Below, piece after piece: positions 1 through 7,844 of a stretch of 18,230 bases of DNA; within the stretch, counting starts at the first letter, position 1; the number at the start of each line of letters is the position of its first letter. Position numbers and translations under genes: made by a program. Source of the stretch: Clostridiales bacterium (lineage in GTDB: Bacteria; Bacillota; Clostridia; Oscillospirales; Oscillospiraceae); the NCBI GenBank assembly GCA_021205375.1, contig JAJPXR010000179.1, positions 1 to 18,230 on the forward strand. Reading direction: 5' to 3'. The notes under the pieces are model-generated. The model was not told the DNA's origin. It was given only the letters and a program-made list of their open reading frames with translations, and ran no database searches.

Positions 1-5
1 CTTCA

Positions 6-53
6 CTATTTTTGAGGGTTATTTTTCTCTGCCCCAACTCTTGACATAGAACC
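6..53. repeat. Terminal inverted repeat, left copy (likely insertion sequence tip)
   Basis: These 48 bases are the reverse complement of 18183-18230 with one mismatch (position 15). Read leftwards from 53 on the minus strand the repeat starts GGTTCTATGTCAAGAGTTGG, so the element body would lie outside the window to the left. The tip vaguely resembles ISL3-family ends (GG-TTCT-TGTCAA type), but no transposase is visible, so the family is a guess. The repeat contains an outward TTGACA (41-46) with no -10 at the right spacing. Confidence 0.7.
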
Positions 54-56
54 GAT

Positions 57-103
57 AAAAACCACGCGGGCAGCGGAAAAGTCTCCGCCCCGCGTGGTTT
101 TTT
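57..103 (-). terminator. Intrinsic terminator after hemL
   Basis: A 14-bp stem pairs 57-70 with 89-102 (AAAAACCACGCGGG against its complement). A smaller inner stem, GCGGA/TCCGC, lies at 73-77/84-88. On the minus strand the stem ends in a run of T residues about 20 bases after the hemL stop. The T run on the plus-strand side would also let it stop transcription entering from the left repeat, so it may work in both directions. Confidence 0.9.
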
Positions 104-118
104 GCACTTTTTCTCGGT

Positions 119-1396
119 TTACATCGTCCCAAACACCCGCTCGGCGGTGTTCAGCGTGCGGACGATGTCGTCGGCGGTGTGGGCGTTGGAGAGGAACATG
201 GCCTCGAACTGGGAGGGGGCCGCGTACACGCCGCCCGCCAGCATCCCCCGGTAGTACCGGGCGAAGCGCTCCAAATCGCTGGCGCAGGCCCCTGCGTAGC
301 CAGTGACGGGGTCCTCGGTGAAGAAAATCGTCAGCAGGGACGAGACCTGGTTGACCTGCACAGGGATGCCCCTGGCCTCGGCTATTTGCCGCAGACCGGA
401 GGCCAGCATTGCCCCCTTCTGGCTGATGTTGGTGTAGACCTCCGGGTGCTCATAGAGGTAGGTCAATTGGGCCAGACCTGCCGCCATTGCCACGGGGTTG
501 CCGGAGAGGGTCCCCGCCTGGTAGATGGGGCCGCAGGGGGCCACCTGCTCCATGTGGGCGCGGCTGCCGCCATAGGCCCCCACGGGCATCCCGCCGCCGA
601 TGATTTTGCCATAGGTGACAAGGTCCGCCCGGACGCCAAAGTACTCCTGTGCGCCGCCGAGGGCCAGCCGGAACCCGGTGATGACCTCGTCGAAGATGAG
701 CAGTGCGCCGCTCTGGTCGCAGAGCTGCCGCAGTCCCGTCAAAAAGCCCTTTTTGGGCGGGATGACGCCCATATTCGCGGCCACCGGCTCCACGATGACC
801 GCCGCCACCTGACCGGGGTTGGCCTCCAGCAGGGCGGCCACGCTGTCCAGGTCGTTGTATTGAGCGGTCAGGGTGTCCCCAGCGGTGGAGGCGGTGACGC
901 CCTTGGAGTCGGGACTGCCGCCGGTCAGCGCGCCGGAACCGGCCTTGACCAGCATGGAATCGCTGTGACCGTGGTAGCACCCGGCGAATTTGATGATTTT
1001 CGTGCGGCCCGTCACACCGCGGGCCACCCGCAGGGCGGACATGACCGCCTCAGTGCCGGAGTTGACCATGCGCACCATCTCCAGGCCGGGTACCATCTGC
1101 ACCATCAGCTCAGCGATGTCCACCTCCGCCTGGCAGGGTGCGCCGAAGGACAGACCGTTGCCCACCGCCTGCCGGACGGCCTCCGCCACAGGGGGGAAGT
1201 TGTGGCCCAGGATCATGGGGCCCCAGGAGCCGACGTAGTCGATGTACGTCCGGCCCTCCACGTCACAGATGTGGGAGCCGTCCGCCTTTTCGATGAACCG
1301 CGGCTCACAGCCCACGTTTTTGCAGGCCCGCACCGGGGAGTTGACCCCGCCGGGTAGCACCTTTACCGCCCGTTCAAAGAGAGTATGAGACTCCAT
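119..1396 (-). CDS. hemL: Glutamate-1-semialdehyde 2,1-aminomutase
   Basis: PLP-dependent enzyme that converts glutamate-1-semialdehyde to 5-aminolevulinate, the last step of the C5 route to tetrapyrroles in the cytosol. The 425-residue product is full length for the family. It shows the PLP lysine in YGKIIGGGMPVG (K264), the cofactor-binding DEVITGFR (about 236-243), NSGTEAVMSALRVAR (about 112-126) and the N-terminal PGGVNSPVRA. The start at 1396 was chosen because MESHTLFERA matches the family N-terminus, and because AAAGGAG lies 10 bases upstream inside the end of hemB. A longer reading to 1498 only translates hemB out of frame. The hemB stop and this ATG share one base (TGATG), which indicates translational coupling. 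It is the last gene before a strong terminator. Confidence 0.97.
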   Translation of the reverse strand: MESHTLFERAVKVLPGGVNSPVRACKNVGCEPRFIEKADGSHICDVEGRTYIDYVGSWGPMILGHNFPPVAEAVRQAVGNGLSFGAPCQAEVDIAELMVQMVPGLEMVRMVNSGTEAVMSALRVARGVTGRTKIIKFAGCYHGHSDSMLVKAGSGALTGGSPDSKGVTASTAGDTLTAQYNDLDSVAALLEANPGQVAAVIVEPVAANMGVIPPKKGFLTGLRQLCDQSGALLIFDEVITGFRLALGGAQEYFGVRADLVTYGKIIGGGMPVGAYGGSRAHMEQVAPCGPIYQAGTLSGNPVAMAAGLAQLTYLYEHPEVYTNISQKGAMLASGLRQIAEARGIPVQVNQVSSLLTIFFTEDPVTGYAGACASDLERFARYYRGMLAGGVYAAPSQFEAMFLSNAHTADDIVRTLNTAERVFGTM

Positions 1397-2388
1397 CAGC
1401 CGATGTCTCCTTTCCGCATGGCGTCCGCCAGCTCCAGGGCGTAGTAAGTGATGAGGATGTCCGCCCCCGCCCGGTAGACGGAGACGGCGGACTCGCACAT
1501 GACCCGGTACTCGTCAATCAGTCCCGCGGCGGCGGCGGCCTTGACCATGGCGTACTCGCCGGAGACGGCGTAGGCGCAGACGGGCAAGTCGTAGCGGTCC
1601 GCCACCCGGCGCAGTACGTCCAGATACGGGAGAGCTGGCTTGACCATCAGGATGTCCGCGCCCTCCTCCACGTCCAGGTCGCACTCCTTCAGGGCCTCCT
1701 TTGCGTTGTGGGGGTCCATCTGGTAGCCCCGGCGGTCGCCGAAGGCGGGGGCGCTGCCCGCCGCGTCCCGGAAGGGGCCGTAAAAGGCGGAGGCGTATTT
1801 CGCCGCGTAGGACAGGATGGGGGTAGTCTGGTGTCCGTGCGCGTCCAGCGTCTGGCGGATGGCGGCGATGCGCCCATCCATCATATCAGAAGGGGCTACC
1901 ATATCCGCCCCTGCCTCCACATGGGACAGGGCGATTTTTGCCAGCACCTCCAGGGTCTTGTCGTTGTCCACCTCCTGGCCGGAGAGGATACCACAGTGGC
2001 CGTGGTCGGTGTACTCACACATGCACACGTCGGTGACGACGTACATCTCCGGGCAGTAGGCTTTGATGGCGCGGATGGCCCGCTGAATGATGCCCTCCGG
2101 GTCATAGGCGGCGCTGGCGCAGCCGTCCTTGTGGTCGGGGATGCCAAAGAGCAGCAGGCGGCTGACGCCGTGGGCCAGGCACTTGTCCACCAGGACGGGA
2201 ACCATGTCCACCGACCAGTGGTATTGGCCGGGCAGGGAGGGAATTTCCCGCTGGATGTTGGTCCCTTCCACGAAAAACACCGGGTAGATCAGGCTCTCCG
2301 GGGACATCCGGGTCTCCCGCACCAGCTTGCGGATGGAGGAGTTGCCCCGCAGACGGCGGGGGCGCTTTGTCAGTTCCATTGTATTCAT
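1396..2388 (-). CDS. hemB: Delta-aminolevulinic acid dehydratase (porphobilinogen synthase)
   Basis: Condenses two 5-aminolevulinate molecules to porphobilinogen, directly downstream of the HemL reaction. The 330 residues contain both Schiff-base lysines, K197 in YAAKYAS and K250 in LMVKPALPYL. DVCMCEYTDHGHCG (about 120-133) supplies the three cysteines of the catalytic zinc site (C122, C124, C132), so this is the zinc-type enzyme and not the magnesium-only type. APSDMMDGR and FGDRRGYQMDP are also present. ATG at 2388 has a modest GGAG upstream; a second ATG three codons later is possible. No convincing private promoter was found, so it may be transcribed from the ygjP promoter across the 179-bp spacer. 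hemA, hemC and hemD are not in the window. Confidence 0.97.
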   Translation of the reverse strand: MNTMELTKRPRRLRGNSSIRKLVRETRMSPESLIYPVFFVEGTNIQREIPSLPGQYHWSVDMVPVLVDKCLAHGVSRLLLFGIPDHKDGCASAAYDPEGIIQRAIRAIKAYCPEMYVVTDVCMCEYTDHGHCGILSGQEVDNDKTLEVLAKIALSHVEAGADMVAPSDMMDGRIAAIRQTLDAHGHQTTPILSYAAKYASAFYGPFRDAAGSAPAFGDRRGYQMDPHNAKEALKECDLDVEEGADILMVKPALPYLDVLRRVADRYDLPVCAYAVSGEYAMVKAAAAAGLIDEYRVMCESAVSVYRAGADILITYYALELADAMRKGDIG

Positions 2389-2430
2389 CTCCAGATTATT
2401 TTGAGTCGCATATTCTATATTATGGGTATT

Positions 2431-2444
2431 TAGCTTTTAGCTTC
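2431..2444. repeat. Short heptamer duplication
   Basis: Two adjacent 7-base units, TAGCTTT and TAGCTTC. They are built on AGCTAA in the minus orientation, opposite to the AGCTAAT/GGCTAAT units at 2546-2559 at the other end of the same spacer. Function unknown. The rest of the spacer (2445-2533) holds nothing I can identify. Confidence 0.4.
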
Positions 2445-2533
2445 GTGGTTCTTGACATTACGTGCTGCATTTACTGTTTGCGTTGCTTTACAAACGGCTG
2501 GATTTGTTTTAGCTGTTCACTGTTGGTTGGTAG

Positions 2534-2567
2534 TGCCTAACTAACAGCTAATGGCTAATAGCTTATC
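2534..2567. repeat. Tandem heptanucleotide array behind ygjP
   Basis: Units with a strict 7-base step: TGCCTAA, CTAACAG, CTAATGG, CTAATAG and a degenerate CTTATC. On the minus strand it begins immediately after the ygjP stop codon and reads CTATTAG, CCATTAG, CTGTTAG. The unit shape (C, variable, A/G, T, T, variable, G) resembles the array behind the esterase gene at 18116-18150. Confidence 0.65.
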
Positions 2568-3122
2568 CTATCGGCCCGTCATGCGGTACATCAGCGCCGC
2601 GCCGTTCTCCTTGAGCCACTTGTCCCACTTCCAGTAATCGGGGAACACCCGTAGCACCTCGGCGTAAAACCGATCGGAGTGGTTCATCTCCTTCCGGTGG
2701 CACAGCTCGTGGACCACCACGCTGTCCAGCACCTCCGGCGGGGCCAGCATCAGCAGACAGTTGAAGTTCAGGTTGCCCTTGCCGGAGCAACTGCCCCACT
2801 TGGAGCGCTGGTTGCGGATGGTGATGCGGCCATAGGTCACGCCGATTTTTGGCGCATAGTACCGCACCCGCTCCGGGATGACTTTTACCGCCTGCTCCGC
2901 CAGGGAGCGAATTTCCTCCTCCGTCAGCAGGGGCAGGTCCGCCAGGGCGGCCCGCCGGGCCTCGTACTGGGCCAGGCTCTTTTCAATCCACGCCTGGTTT
3001 TTGGCGACGAATGCCTTGATTTGCGCGTCTGTGGTCTGCATCGGTGCGCGGACGGTGACGCCCCTGGCGTCCACCTGGACCGACAGGGTCTTTCGGGAGG
3101 AACGAATGACGTTGTATTCCAT
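2568..3122 (-). CDS. ygjP: YgjP-type (DUF45) zinc metallopeptidase
   Basis: A 184-residue protein of the YgjP/DUF45 family, related to M48 and SprT-like zincins. It carries the zinc motif HELCH (138-142), followed by NHS with the third ligand H148, and the family signature SKWGSCS (about 107-113). There is no signal peptide or membrane segment, so it is probably cytosolic. The physiological substrate of the family is not established. ATG at 3122 is preceded by AAAGGAG at 9-base spacing, and a strong promoter lies about 70 bases further upstream. It is the first gene of the left-hand minus-strand unit and may be co-transcribed with hemB-hemL, though no functional link to haem synthesis is apparent. 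The gene symbol follows the E. coli family name. Confidence 0.9.
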   Translation of the reverse strand: MEYNVIRSSRKTLSVQVDARGVTVRAPMQTTDAQIKAFVAKNQAWIEKSLAQYEARRAALADLPLLTEEEIRSLAEQAVKVIPERVRYYAPKIGVTYGRITIRNQRSKWGSCSGKGNLNFNCLLMLAPPEVLDSVVVHELCHRKEMNHSDRFYAEVLRVFPDYWKWDKWLKENGAALMYRMTGR

Positions 3123-3191
3123 AGGCGGGCGCTCCTTTCTGCGGCTGTTTGCTTAGGCGTTCGGGGTTCTCTCGCACCTAACGCCTATTTT

Positions 3192-3220
3192 ATTGTATAC
3201 TACGAAACACCAACCGTCAA
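3192..3220 (-). promoter_or_regulatory. Sigma-A-type promoter for ygjP (and perhaps hemBL)
   Basis: On the minus strand: TTGACG (3220-3215), a 17-base spacer, then TACAAT (3197-3192). This is close to the vegetative consensus. The 311-bp gene-free stretch 3123-3433 holds this promoter, the divergent ddl promoter (3275-3303), and the two leaders. Nothing else was seen in it apart from a small GGGGC/GCCCC hairpin at 3347-3362. Confidence 0.75.
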
Positions 3221-3274
3221 GGCGGCTTGCGCAATTCGACGAGAGAGAACCCCCCAATCCTCCTGATTTTTCGG

Positions 3275-3303
3275 TTGTGTTACGCTTTTCAGTGTGCTAT
3301 ACT
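3275..3303 (+). promoter_or_regulatory. Probable promoter for ddl-murF
   Basis: TTGTGT (3275-3280), a 17-base spacer and TATACT (3298-3303), with a second TATA-like block directly after. It gives a leader of about 120 nt before ddl. The -35 box is imperfect. It points away from the ygjP promoter, whose -35 box is 55 bases to the left. Confidence 0.6.
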
Positions 3304-3433
3304 ATACAATGTATGCAATCTTATCGGCGGTCTTTTGCCCGGCGAGGGGGCGTGCAAGCCCCGCTTTCCTGTTCTGCGCTGTGTGTCGGGACAAATCGAC
3401 TGCCTGATCTCCGCGAAAAGGAGTTTTAACTGT

Positions 3434-4480
3434 ATGAAAATCGTTGTTTTAGCGGGAGGGCTCAGCGACGAGCGCAACGTCTCCCTGTCCTCTGGCGTGT
3501 TGGTGTCCGAGGCCCTGCGGGGACGGGGCCATCAGGTGGCCCTGGTGGACCTGTACCTGGGCATTGAGGATGAGACCCAGTCCCTGGAGGCGCTGTTCCA
3601 GGCTCCGCTGCCTGAACACTGGAAGAAGGTCTCCCGCCAGGCCCCGGACCTGGCGGCGCTGAAGGCGACCCGAAAGTGGAAGAGTGACAGCCTCTTTGGA
3701 AAAGGCGTGCTGGAGCTGTGCCGCCTGGCGGACATCGTCTTTCTGGCCCTCCACGGGGCCTGCGGCGAGGACGGGCGCATCCAGGCCACGCTGGAGACCT
3801 TGGGCATCCCCTTCACCGGCACCGGGTTCCTGGCGGCGGCCATCGCTATGGACAAAGACCTGACCAAAAAGCTGGTCATCCCCACCGGGGTCCAGACCCC
3901 GGCCTGGGAGAAGGTCACCTATACCCCGGCGGACATCCCCGCCATCGCTCAGCGCACTGCCCTCCCTGTGGTGGTGAAGCCCCTGGCCTCCGGCAGCTCC
4001 ATCGGCGTGGCTATTGCCCGCACCCGGGAGGAGCTGGCGCAGGCGTTGGAGAACTGCGTTCCCCTGGGGGCCAGCGTGGTGCTGGAGCAGTACGTGGCTG
4101 GGCGTGAGATTCAGGTGGCCTATCTGGTGGACCGGGCGCTGCCCTCCATCGAAATCATCCCCAAGACCGGCTTTTACGACTACGAGAACAAGTACCAGCC
4201 CGGCGCGGCGGAGGAAGTCACCCCGGCCCCCATCCCGGCGGAGTGGGAACGCCGTCTGCGGGAGGACACGGAAAAGGTGTTCCACGCCGTGGGCATGGCG
4301 GTGTACGCCAGAGCGGATTTCATCGTCACCGAGGACGGCACCCCCTGGTTTTTGGAGATCAACACCCTGCCTGGCATGACCCCCACCAGTCTGGTGCCCC
4401 AGGAGGCTGCCGTGGTGGGCATCAGCTACGGCGAACTGTGTGAAACCATCGTCAACGAGTCCCTGCGCATCAGGGGCTGA
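3434..4480 (+). CDS. ddl: D-alanine--D-alanine ligase
   Basis: ATP-grasp enzyme that joins two D-alanines, giving the dipeptide that MurF adds to the peptidoglycan precursor. The 348 residues are normal length. LAGGLSDERNVSLSSG (about 6-21) is the N-terminal substrate-binding region. LALHGACGEDGRIQ, VVKPLASGSSIGV (about 180-192), the ATP-grasp EQYVAGREIQVA and the metal-binding FLEINTLPGMTPTS (about 306-319) follow. YENKY keeps the tyrosine (Y254) that aligns with E. coli DdlB Tyr216, which points to D-Ala-D-Ala and not D-Ala-D-lactate; this is inference from the family. The ATG at 3434 was chosen because AAAAGGAG lies about 10 bases upstream; a longer in-frame reading from 3227 translates the promoter region. 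murF starts 18 bases after the stop. Confidence 0.96.
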   Translation: MKIVVLAGGLSDERNVSLSSGVLVSEALRGRGHQVALVDLYLGIEDETQSLEALFQAPLPEHWKKVSRQAPDLAALKATRKWKSDSLFGKGVLELCRLADIVFLALHGACGEDGRIQATLETLGIPFTGTGFLAAAIAMDKDLTKKLVIPTGVQTPAWEKVTYTPADIPAIAQRTALPVVVKPLASGSSIGVAIARTREELAQALENCVPLGASVVLEQYVAGREIQVAYLVDRALPSIEIIPKTGFYDYENKYQPGAAEEVTPAPIPAEWERRLREDTEKVFHAVGMAVYARADFIVTEDGTPWFLEINTLPGMTPTSLVPQEAAVVGISYGELCETIVNESLRIRG

Positions 4481-4498
4481 CCGGGACAGGAGGAGAAA

Positions 4499-5890
4499 AT
4501 GGAACCCATTACCCTGCGGGAAATCGTCGAAGCCGTCCACGGCAAACTGCTGGGCAGCTTTCGTAACCTGAACGTTTTGGTCACCTCTGTGGACACCGAC
4601 AGCCGGGCCATGAGCCTGGGCGCGCTGTTCGTTCCCCTGGTGGGAGAGCGGTTCGACGGCCACACCTACATCTCAAAGGCCCTGCAATCCGGCGCTGCCG
4701 GGACGCTGACCGCCGTGGAGCTGAACTGCTACGACCCGGAGAAGTTTTATATTAAGGTGGAGGACACCACCCTGGCGCTGGGCGACCTGGCCCGGTATTA
4801 CCGCCACAAGTTCCAGGTGAAGGTGGTGGGTGTCACCGGCAGCGTGGGCAAGACCACCACCAAGGACATGATCGCCGCCGTGCTGGGCGAGCGGTTCCGG
4901 GTGCTGAAAACCGAGGGCAACTTCAACAACAACATTGGCGTTCCAAAGACCCTGTTCCGGCTGGACAGCCAGCATGAGGTGGCCGTGGTGGAGATGGGCA
5001 TGAACCACCTGGGGGAGATCGACTACCTGACCAAGATCGTCTGCCCGGACGTGGCGGTCATCACCAACATCGGGGACGCCCATATCGAGAACATGGGCAG
5101 CCGGGAGAACACCCTCCGGGCCAAGAGCGAGATCTTCAACAGCATGACAGGCAAGGGCGCGGCCATCCTCAACGGAGACGACCCCCTGCTGCGCACCCTG
5201 GAGGGCAAGCTGCGCCAACAGATCATGTGGTACGGCGCGGAAGAGGGGAACACCTTCCGCTGCGTCAGCCTGGATGAGAACTATGACGACCACATGGTCA
5301 TGGAGGTCAAGGCCCCTCAGGATAGCTGGAAGCAGACCATCCCTGGCCTGGGCGGCTATATGATTTACTCTGTCCTCTCCGCCAGCGCCGTGGGCAGTTG
5401 GTTCGGCATGACCACCGAGGAAATTCGCCGGGGCGTCACCGCCTTTGTCCCCACCCGGATGCGGATGGACATCATCCACCGGGGGGAGGGCATCACCATT
5501 CTCAACGACACCTACAACGCCAACCCCCAGTCCATGCGGGCGGCGGTGGACGTGCTGTCCAAGTTCTCCGGAGGCAAGCGGATCGCCGTGCTGGGGGATA
5601 TGCTGGAGCTGGGGTCCCTGGGTCCCACCCTCCACGAAGGAGTGGGCCGCTTTGTGGGGCAGTGCGGCGTTGACATCCTCATCGCTGTGGGCGACCTGGC
5701 GGAAAACATCTACAACGGTGCGGTGGAGTATCCCGGAACGGAGTGTTATACCCGCCCCACCAAAGAAGAAGCGAAAGCCGTGCTGGACCAGGTGGTCAAG
5801 CCCGGCTGCACGGTGCTGTGCAAGGCCAGCCGGGGCATGAAGATGGAAGAACTGGTGGAGTACATCAAGGGCATTACCAACGAAATTTAA
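4499..5890 (+). CDS. murF: UDP-N-acetylmuramoyl-tripeptide--D-alanyl-D-alanine ligase
   Basis: Cytosolic Mur ligase that adds the D-Ala-D-Ala made by the preceding gene to UDP-MurNAc-tripeptide, completing the pentapeptide precursor. 463 residues, full length. The N-terminal domain recognises the UDP substrate (DTDSRAMSLGALFVPLVGER, about 32-51). The ATP P-loop is GVTGSVGKTTTKD (111-123), followed by EGNFNNNIGVP, EMGMNHLGEI and the C-terminal-domain NDTYNANPQSM. The start has a good AGGAGG ribosome binding site. The 18-base gap to ddl makes a two-gene pentapeptide operon that probably continues into the ABC-F gene 61 bases on. Confidence 0.97.
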   Translation: MEPITLREIVEAVHGKLLGSFRNLNVLVTSVDTDSRAMSLGALFVPLVGERFDGHTYISKALQSGAAGTLTAVELNCYDPEKFYIKVEDTTLALGDLARYYRHKFQVKVVGVTGSVGKTTTKDMIAAVLGERFRVLKTEGNFNNNIGVPKTLFRLDSQHEVAVVEMGMNHLGEIDYLTKIVCPDVAVITNIGDAHIENMGSRENTLRAKSEIFNSMTGKGAAILNGDDPLLRTLEGKLRQQIMWYGAEEGNTFRCVSLDENYDDHMVMEVKAPQDSWKQTIPGLGGYMIYSVLSASAVGSWFGMTTEEIRRGVTAFVPTRMRMDIIHRGEGITILNDTYNANPQSMRAAVDVLSKFSGGKRIAVLGDMLELGSLGPTLHEGVGRFVGQCGVDILIAVGDLAENIYNGAVEYPGTECYTRPTKEEAKAVLDQVVKPGCTVLCKASRGMKMEELVEYIKGITNEI

Positions 5891-5901
5891 CGAAACAAAA
5901 C

Positions 5902-5923
5902 TGTAAAGCCGAAATACTTTACA
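5902..5923. promoter_or_regulatory. Small perfect inverted repeat before the ABC-F gene
   Basis: TGTAAAG (5902-5908) and CTTTACA (5917-5923) form a perfect 7-bp inverted repeat around an 8-base loop in the 61-bp gap between murF and the ABC-F gene. There is no T run, so it is not a classic terminator. It could be a protein operator or an RNA processing site, or chance. Confidence 0.3.
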
Positions 5924-5951
5924 TGCTGAAAATGGTGGTAGATTAGAGAAA

Positions 5952-7844
5952 ATGATCGACGTATCGGTGACAAATCTGGTAAAATCCTTTACCATTGGGG
6001 ACAACCTGCTGGACGGCCTCTCCTTCCAGGTGAACCAGGGCGAGCGCGTGGGCATCCTGGGCAAAAACGGCTGCGGAAAGACCACCCTGTTCAAGATTTT
6101 GACCGGGGAATACGACTACGACGAGGGCGTGGTCACTATCGCCCCCGGCAAGCGGATGGGCCTCATTTCCCAAATCCCTGTCTACCCCTACGGCTGCACC
6201 GTGGAGGGAGTGCTGGACGACGCTTTTGTCCGGGTCCACAAGATGGAGCGGGAGATGGAGGAGCTGGCCGCGAAAATGGCGGCGGGGGACGTCTCCTCCG
6301 AGACTTTGAACCGCTACGACTTTCTCAGCGCGGAGTTTGCCCGTGCGGGGGGCTACGATATCCCGGTGCAAATCAATAAGGTCTGCAACGGCCTGGGCAT
6401 CTCGCCGGAGATGCGCAAGCAGCCCTTCGAGATGCTATCCGGCGGCGAAAAGACCCGCGTCAACCTGGGGCGTCTGATTCTGGAGGACACGGACATTCTG
6501 CTGCTGGACGAACCAACCAACCACTTGGACCTCCACGCCGTGGAATGGCTGGAACGCTACCTGGACGGGTTCCGGGGAACGGTGCTGGCTATCTCCCATG
6601 ACCGGTACTTCCTGGACCGGGTTGTGAACCGGGTCATCGAAATCGACCGGGGCAAGGCCAGCTTCTACGCCGGGAACTACTCGTTCTATGTGGTGGAAAA
6701 GGAAAAACGCTACCAGGAGCAGTTGAAGCAATACCAGAAGGAGCAGGCCAAAATCGCCCAGCTCACCGCCACCGCCACCCTGATGCACGAACGGGGAACG
6801 GAGAAAATGCACAAGACCGCCTTTGCCATTGAGAAGCGGGTGGAGCGGATGCGCACTACGGGCCGCCCGATGGGGAAAGAGCGGGCCATGACCATGGGCT
6901 TTGCCACCCGGGACTTCCGGGGAGACGAGCTGTTCACTCTGACCGGGCTGGGCAAGTCCTTCGGCAGCCGCAGCCTGTTCTCTGATGTGAACTTAGAGGT
7001 TATCGGCGGAGAGCGCATCGCCCTGCTGGGGGACAACGGCACCGGCAAGACCACTTTCTTAAAAATCCTGCTGGGGGAGGACAAGGATTACCGGGGAAAT
7101 ATCCACTTTGGACCCTCGGTGCGTCCCGGCTACCTGCCCCAGATCATCCGGTTTGATCGGCCCGACCGAACGTTGCTGGATACCATGCTTTACGCCCAAA
7201 ACTGTTCGGCCCAGGAGGCCCGCGACCGGCTGGGAGCCTTCCGCTTCCAGGGGGACGATGTCTTTAAGGAGGTCTCCACCCTCTCCGGCGGAGAGCAGAG
7301 CCGCCTGCGGCTGTGTATGCTCATGGACCAGCGTATCAACCTGCTGGTGTTGGACGAACCCACCAACCATCTGGACATCGCCTCCAGAGAGTGGATCGAG
7401 TCCGCCGTGGAGGAATACGACGGGGCGTTGCTGTTTGTCTCCCATGACCGGTATTTCATCAACCGGTTCGCCACCCGCATCTGGGTGCTGGAGGACGGGC
7501 ACATCACCGACTTCCGGGGCGGCTATGAGGCGTGGCTGGCGAAGAAGGCCAGGGAGGAAGAGCTGCGCAGCGTCCTCCAGCCCAAAGTGGAGAAACCCAA
7601 AAAGGAAAAACCCAAGCGCACCGGCGGCACCAAGCAGTTGGAAAAACGCCTGAACCAAATCGAGCGGGAAATTGCCAAAACCGAGGAGCGGCAGGCTGAG
7701 CTGGAGGGCGAGATGGAGGCCCACGCCACCGACTACCAGCAGCTCCAGGAGCTGACCGTCGAGCAACAGACATTGGAGGAGCAGCTTGCCGCCCTCTACG
7801 AGGAGTGGGAGGCATTGTCCCTGGAGCTGGAGGCGGAAAAGTGA
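5952..7844 (+). CDS. ABC-F family ATPase (Uup/YdiF-like)
   Basis: Soluble ATPase with two ABC cassettes and no membrane domain; ABC-F proteins act on the ribosome. Cassette one has GKNGCGKTT (about 37-45), LSGGEKTRVNLGR (about 162) and LLLDEPTNHLDL. Cassette two has GDNGTGKTT (about 359), LSGGEQSRLRL (about 443) and LVLDEPTNHLDI. Between them lies a charged, helical interdomain linker (about 235-300) of the type that reaches the peptidyl-transferase centre. The C-terminal 75 residues are a Lys/Glu/Gln-rich coiled coil, as in Uup and YdiF. Its exact substrate state, and whether it protects against antibiotics, cannot be told from sequence. ATG 5952 has only a weak AGAG ribosome binding site. 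The stop overlaps the next start by four bases. Confidence 0.93.
   Translation: MIDVSVTNLVKSFTIGDNLLDGLSFQVNQGERVGILGKNGCGKTTLFKILTGEYDYDEGVVTIAPGKRMGLISQIPVYPYGCTVEGVLDDAFVRVHKMEREMEELAAKMAAGDVSSETLNRYDFLSAEFARAGGYDIPVQINKVCNGLGISPEMRKQPFEMLSGGEKTRVNLGRLILEDTDILLLDEPTNHLDLHAVEWLERYLDGFRGTVLAISHDRYFLDRVVNRVIEIDRGKASFYAGNYSFYVVEKEKRYQEQLKQYQKEQAKIAQLTATATLMHERGTEKMHKTAFAIEKRVERMRTTGRPMGKERAMTMGFATRDFRGDELFTLTGLGKSFGSRSLFSDVNLEVIGGERIALLGDNGTGKTTFLKILLGEDKDYRGNIHFGPSVRPGYLPQIIRFDRPDRTLLDTMLYAQNCSAQEARDRLGAFRFQGDDVFKEVSTLSGGEQSRLRLCMLMDQRINLLVLDEPTNHLDIASREWIESAVEEYDGALLFVSHDRYFINRFATRIWVLEDGHITDFRGGYEAWLAKKAREEELRSVLQPKVEKPKKEKPKRTGGTKQLEKRLNQIEREIAKTEERQAELEGEMEAHATDYQQLQELTVEQQTLEEQLAALYEEWEALSLELEAEK

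Noticed and set aside
3434..4480. Van-type D-Ala-D-Lac ligase and glycopeptide resistance
   Set aside because: The conserved tyrosine in YENKY and the absence of vanH, vanX or vanRS partners fit an ordinary Ddl.
4673..6094. 473-codon frame antisense to murF, and a similar 404-codon one antisense to ddl (3449-4663)
   Set aside because: His/Gly/Gln-rich shadow translations; the sense frames have complete enzyme signatures.
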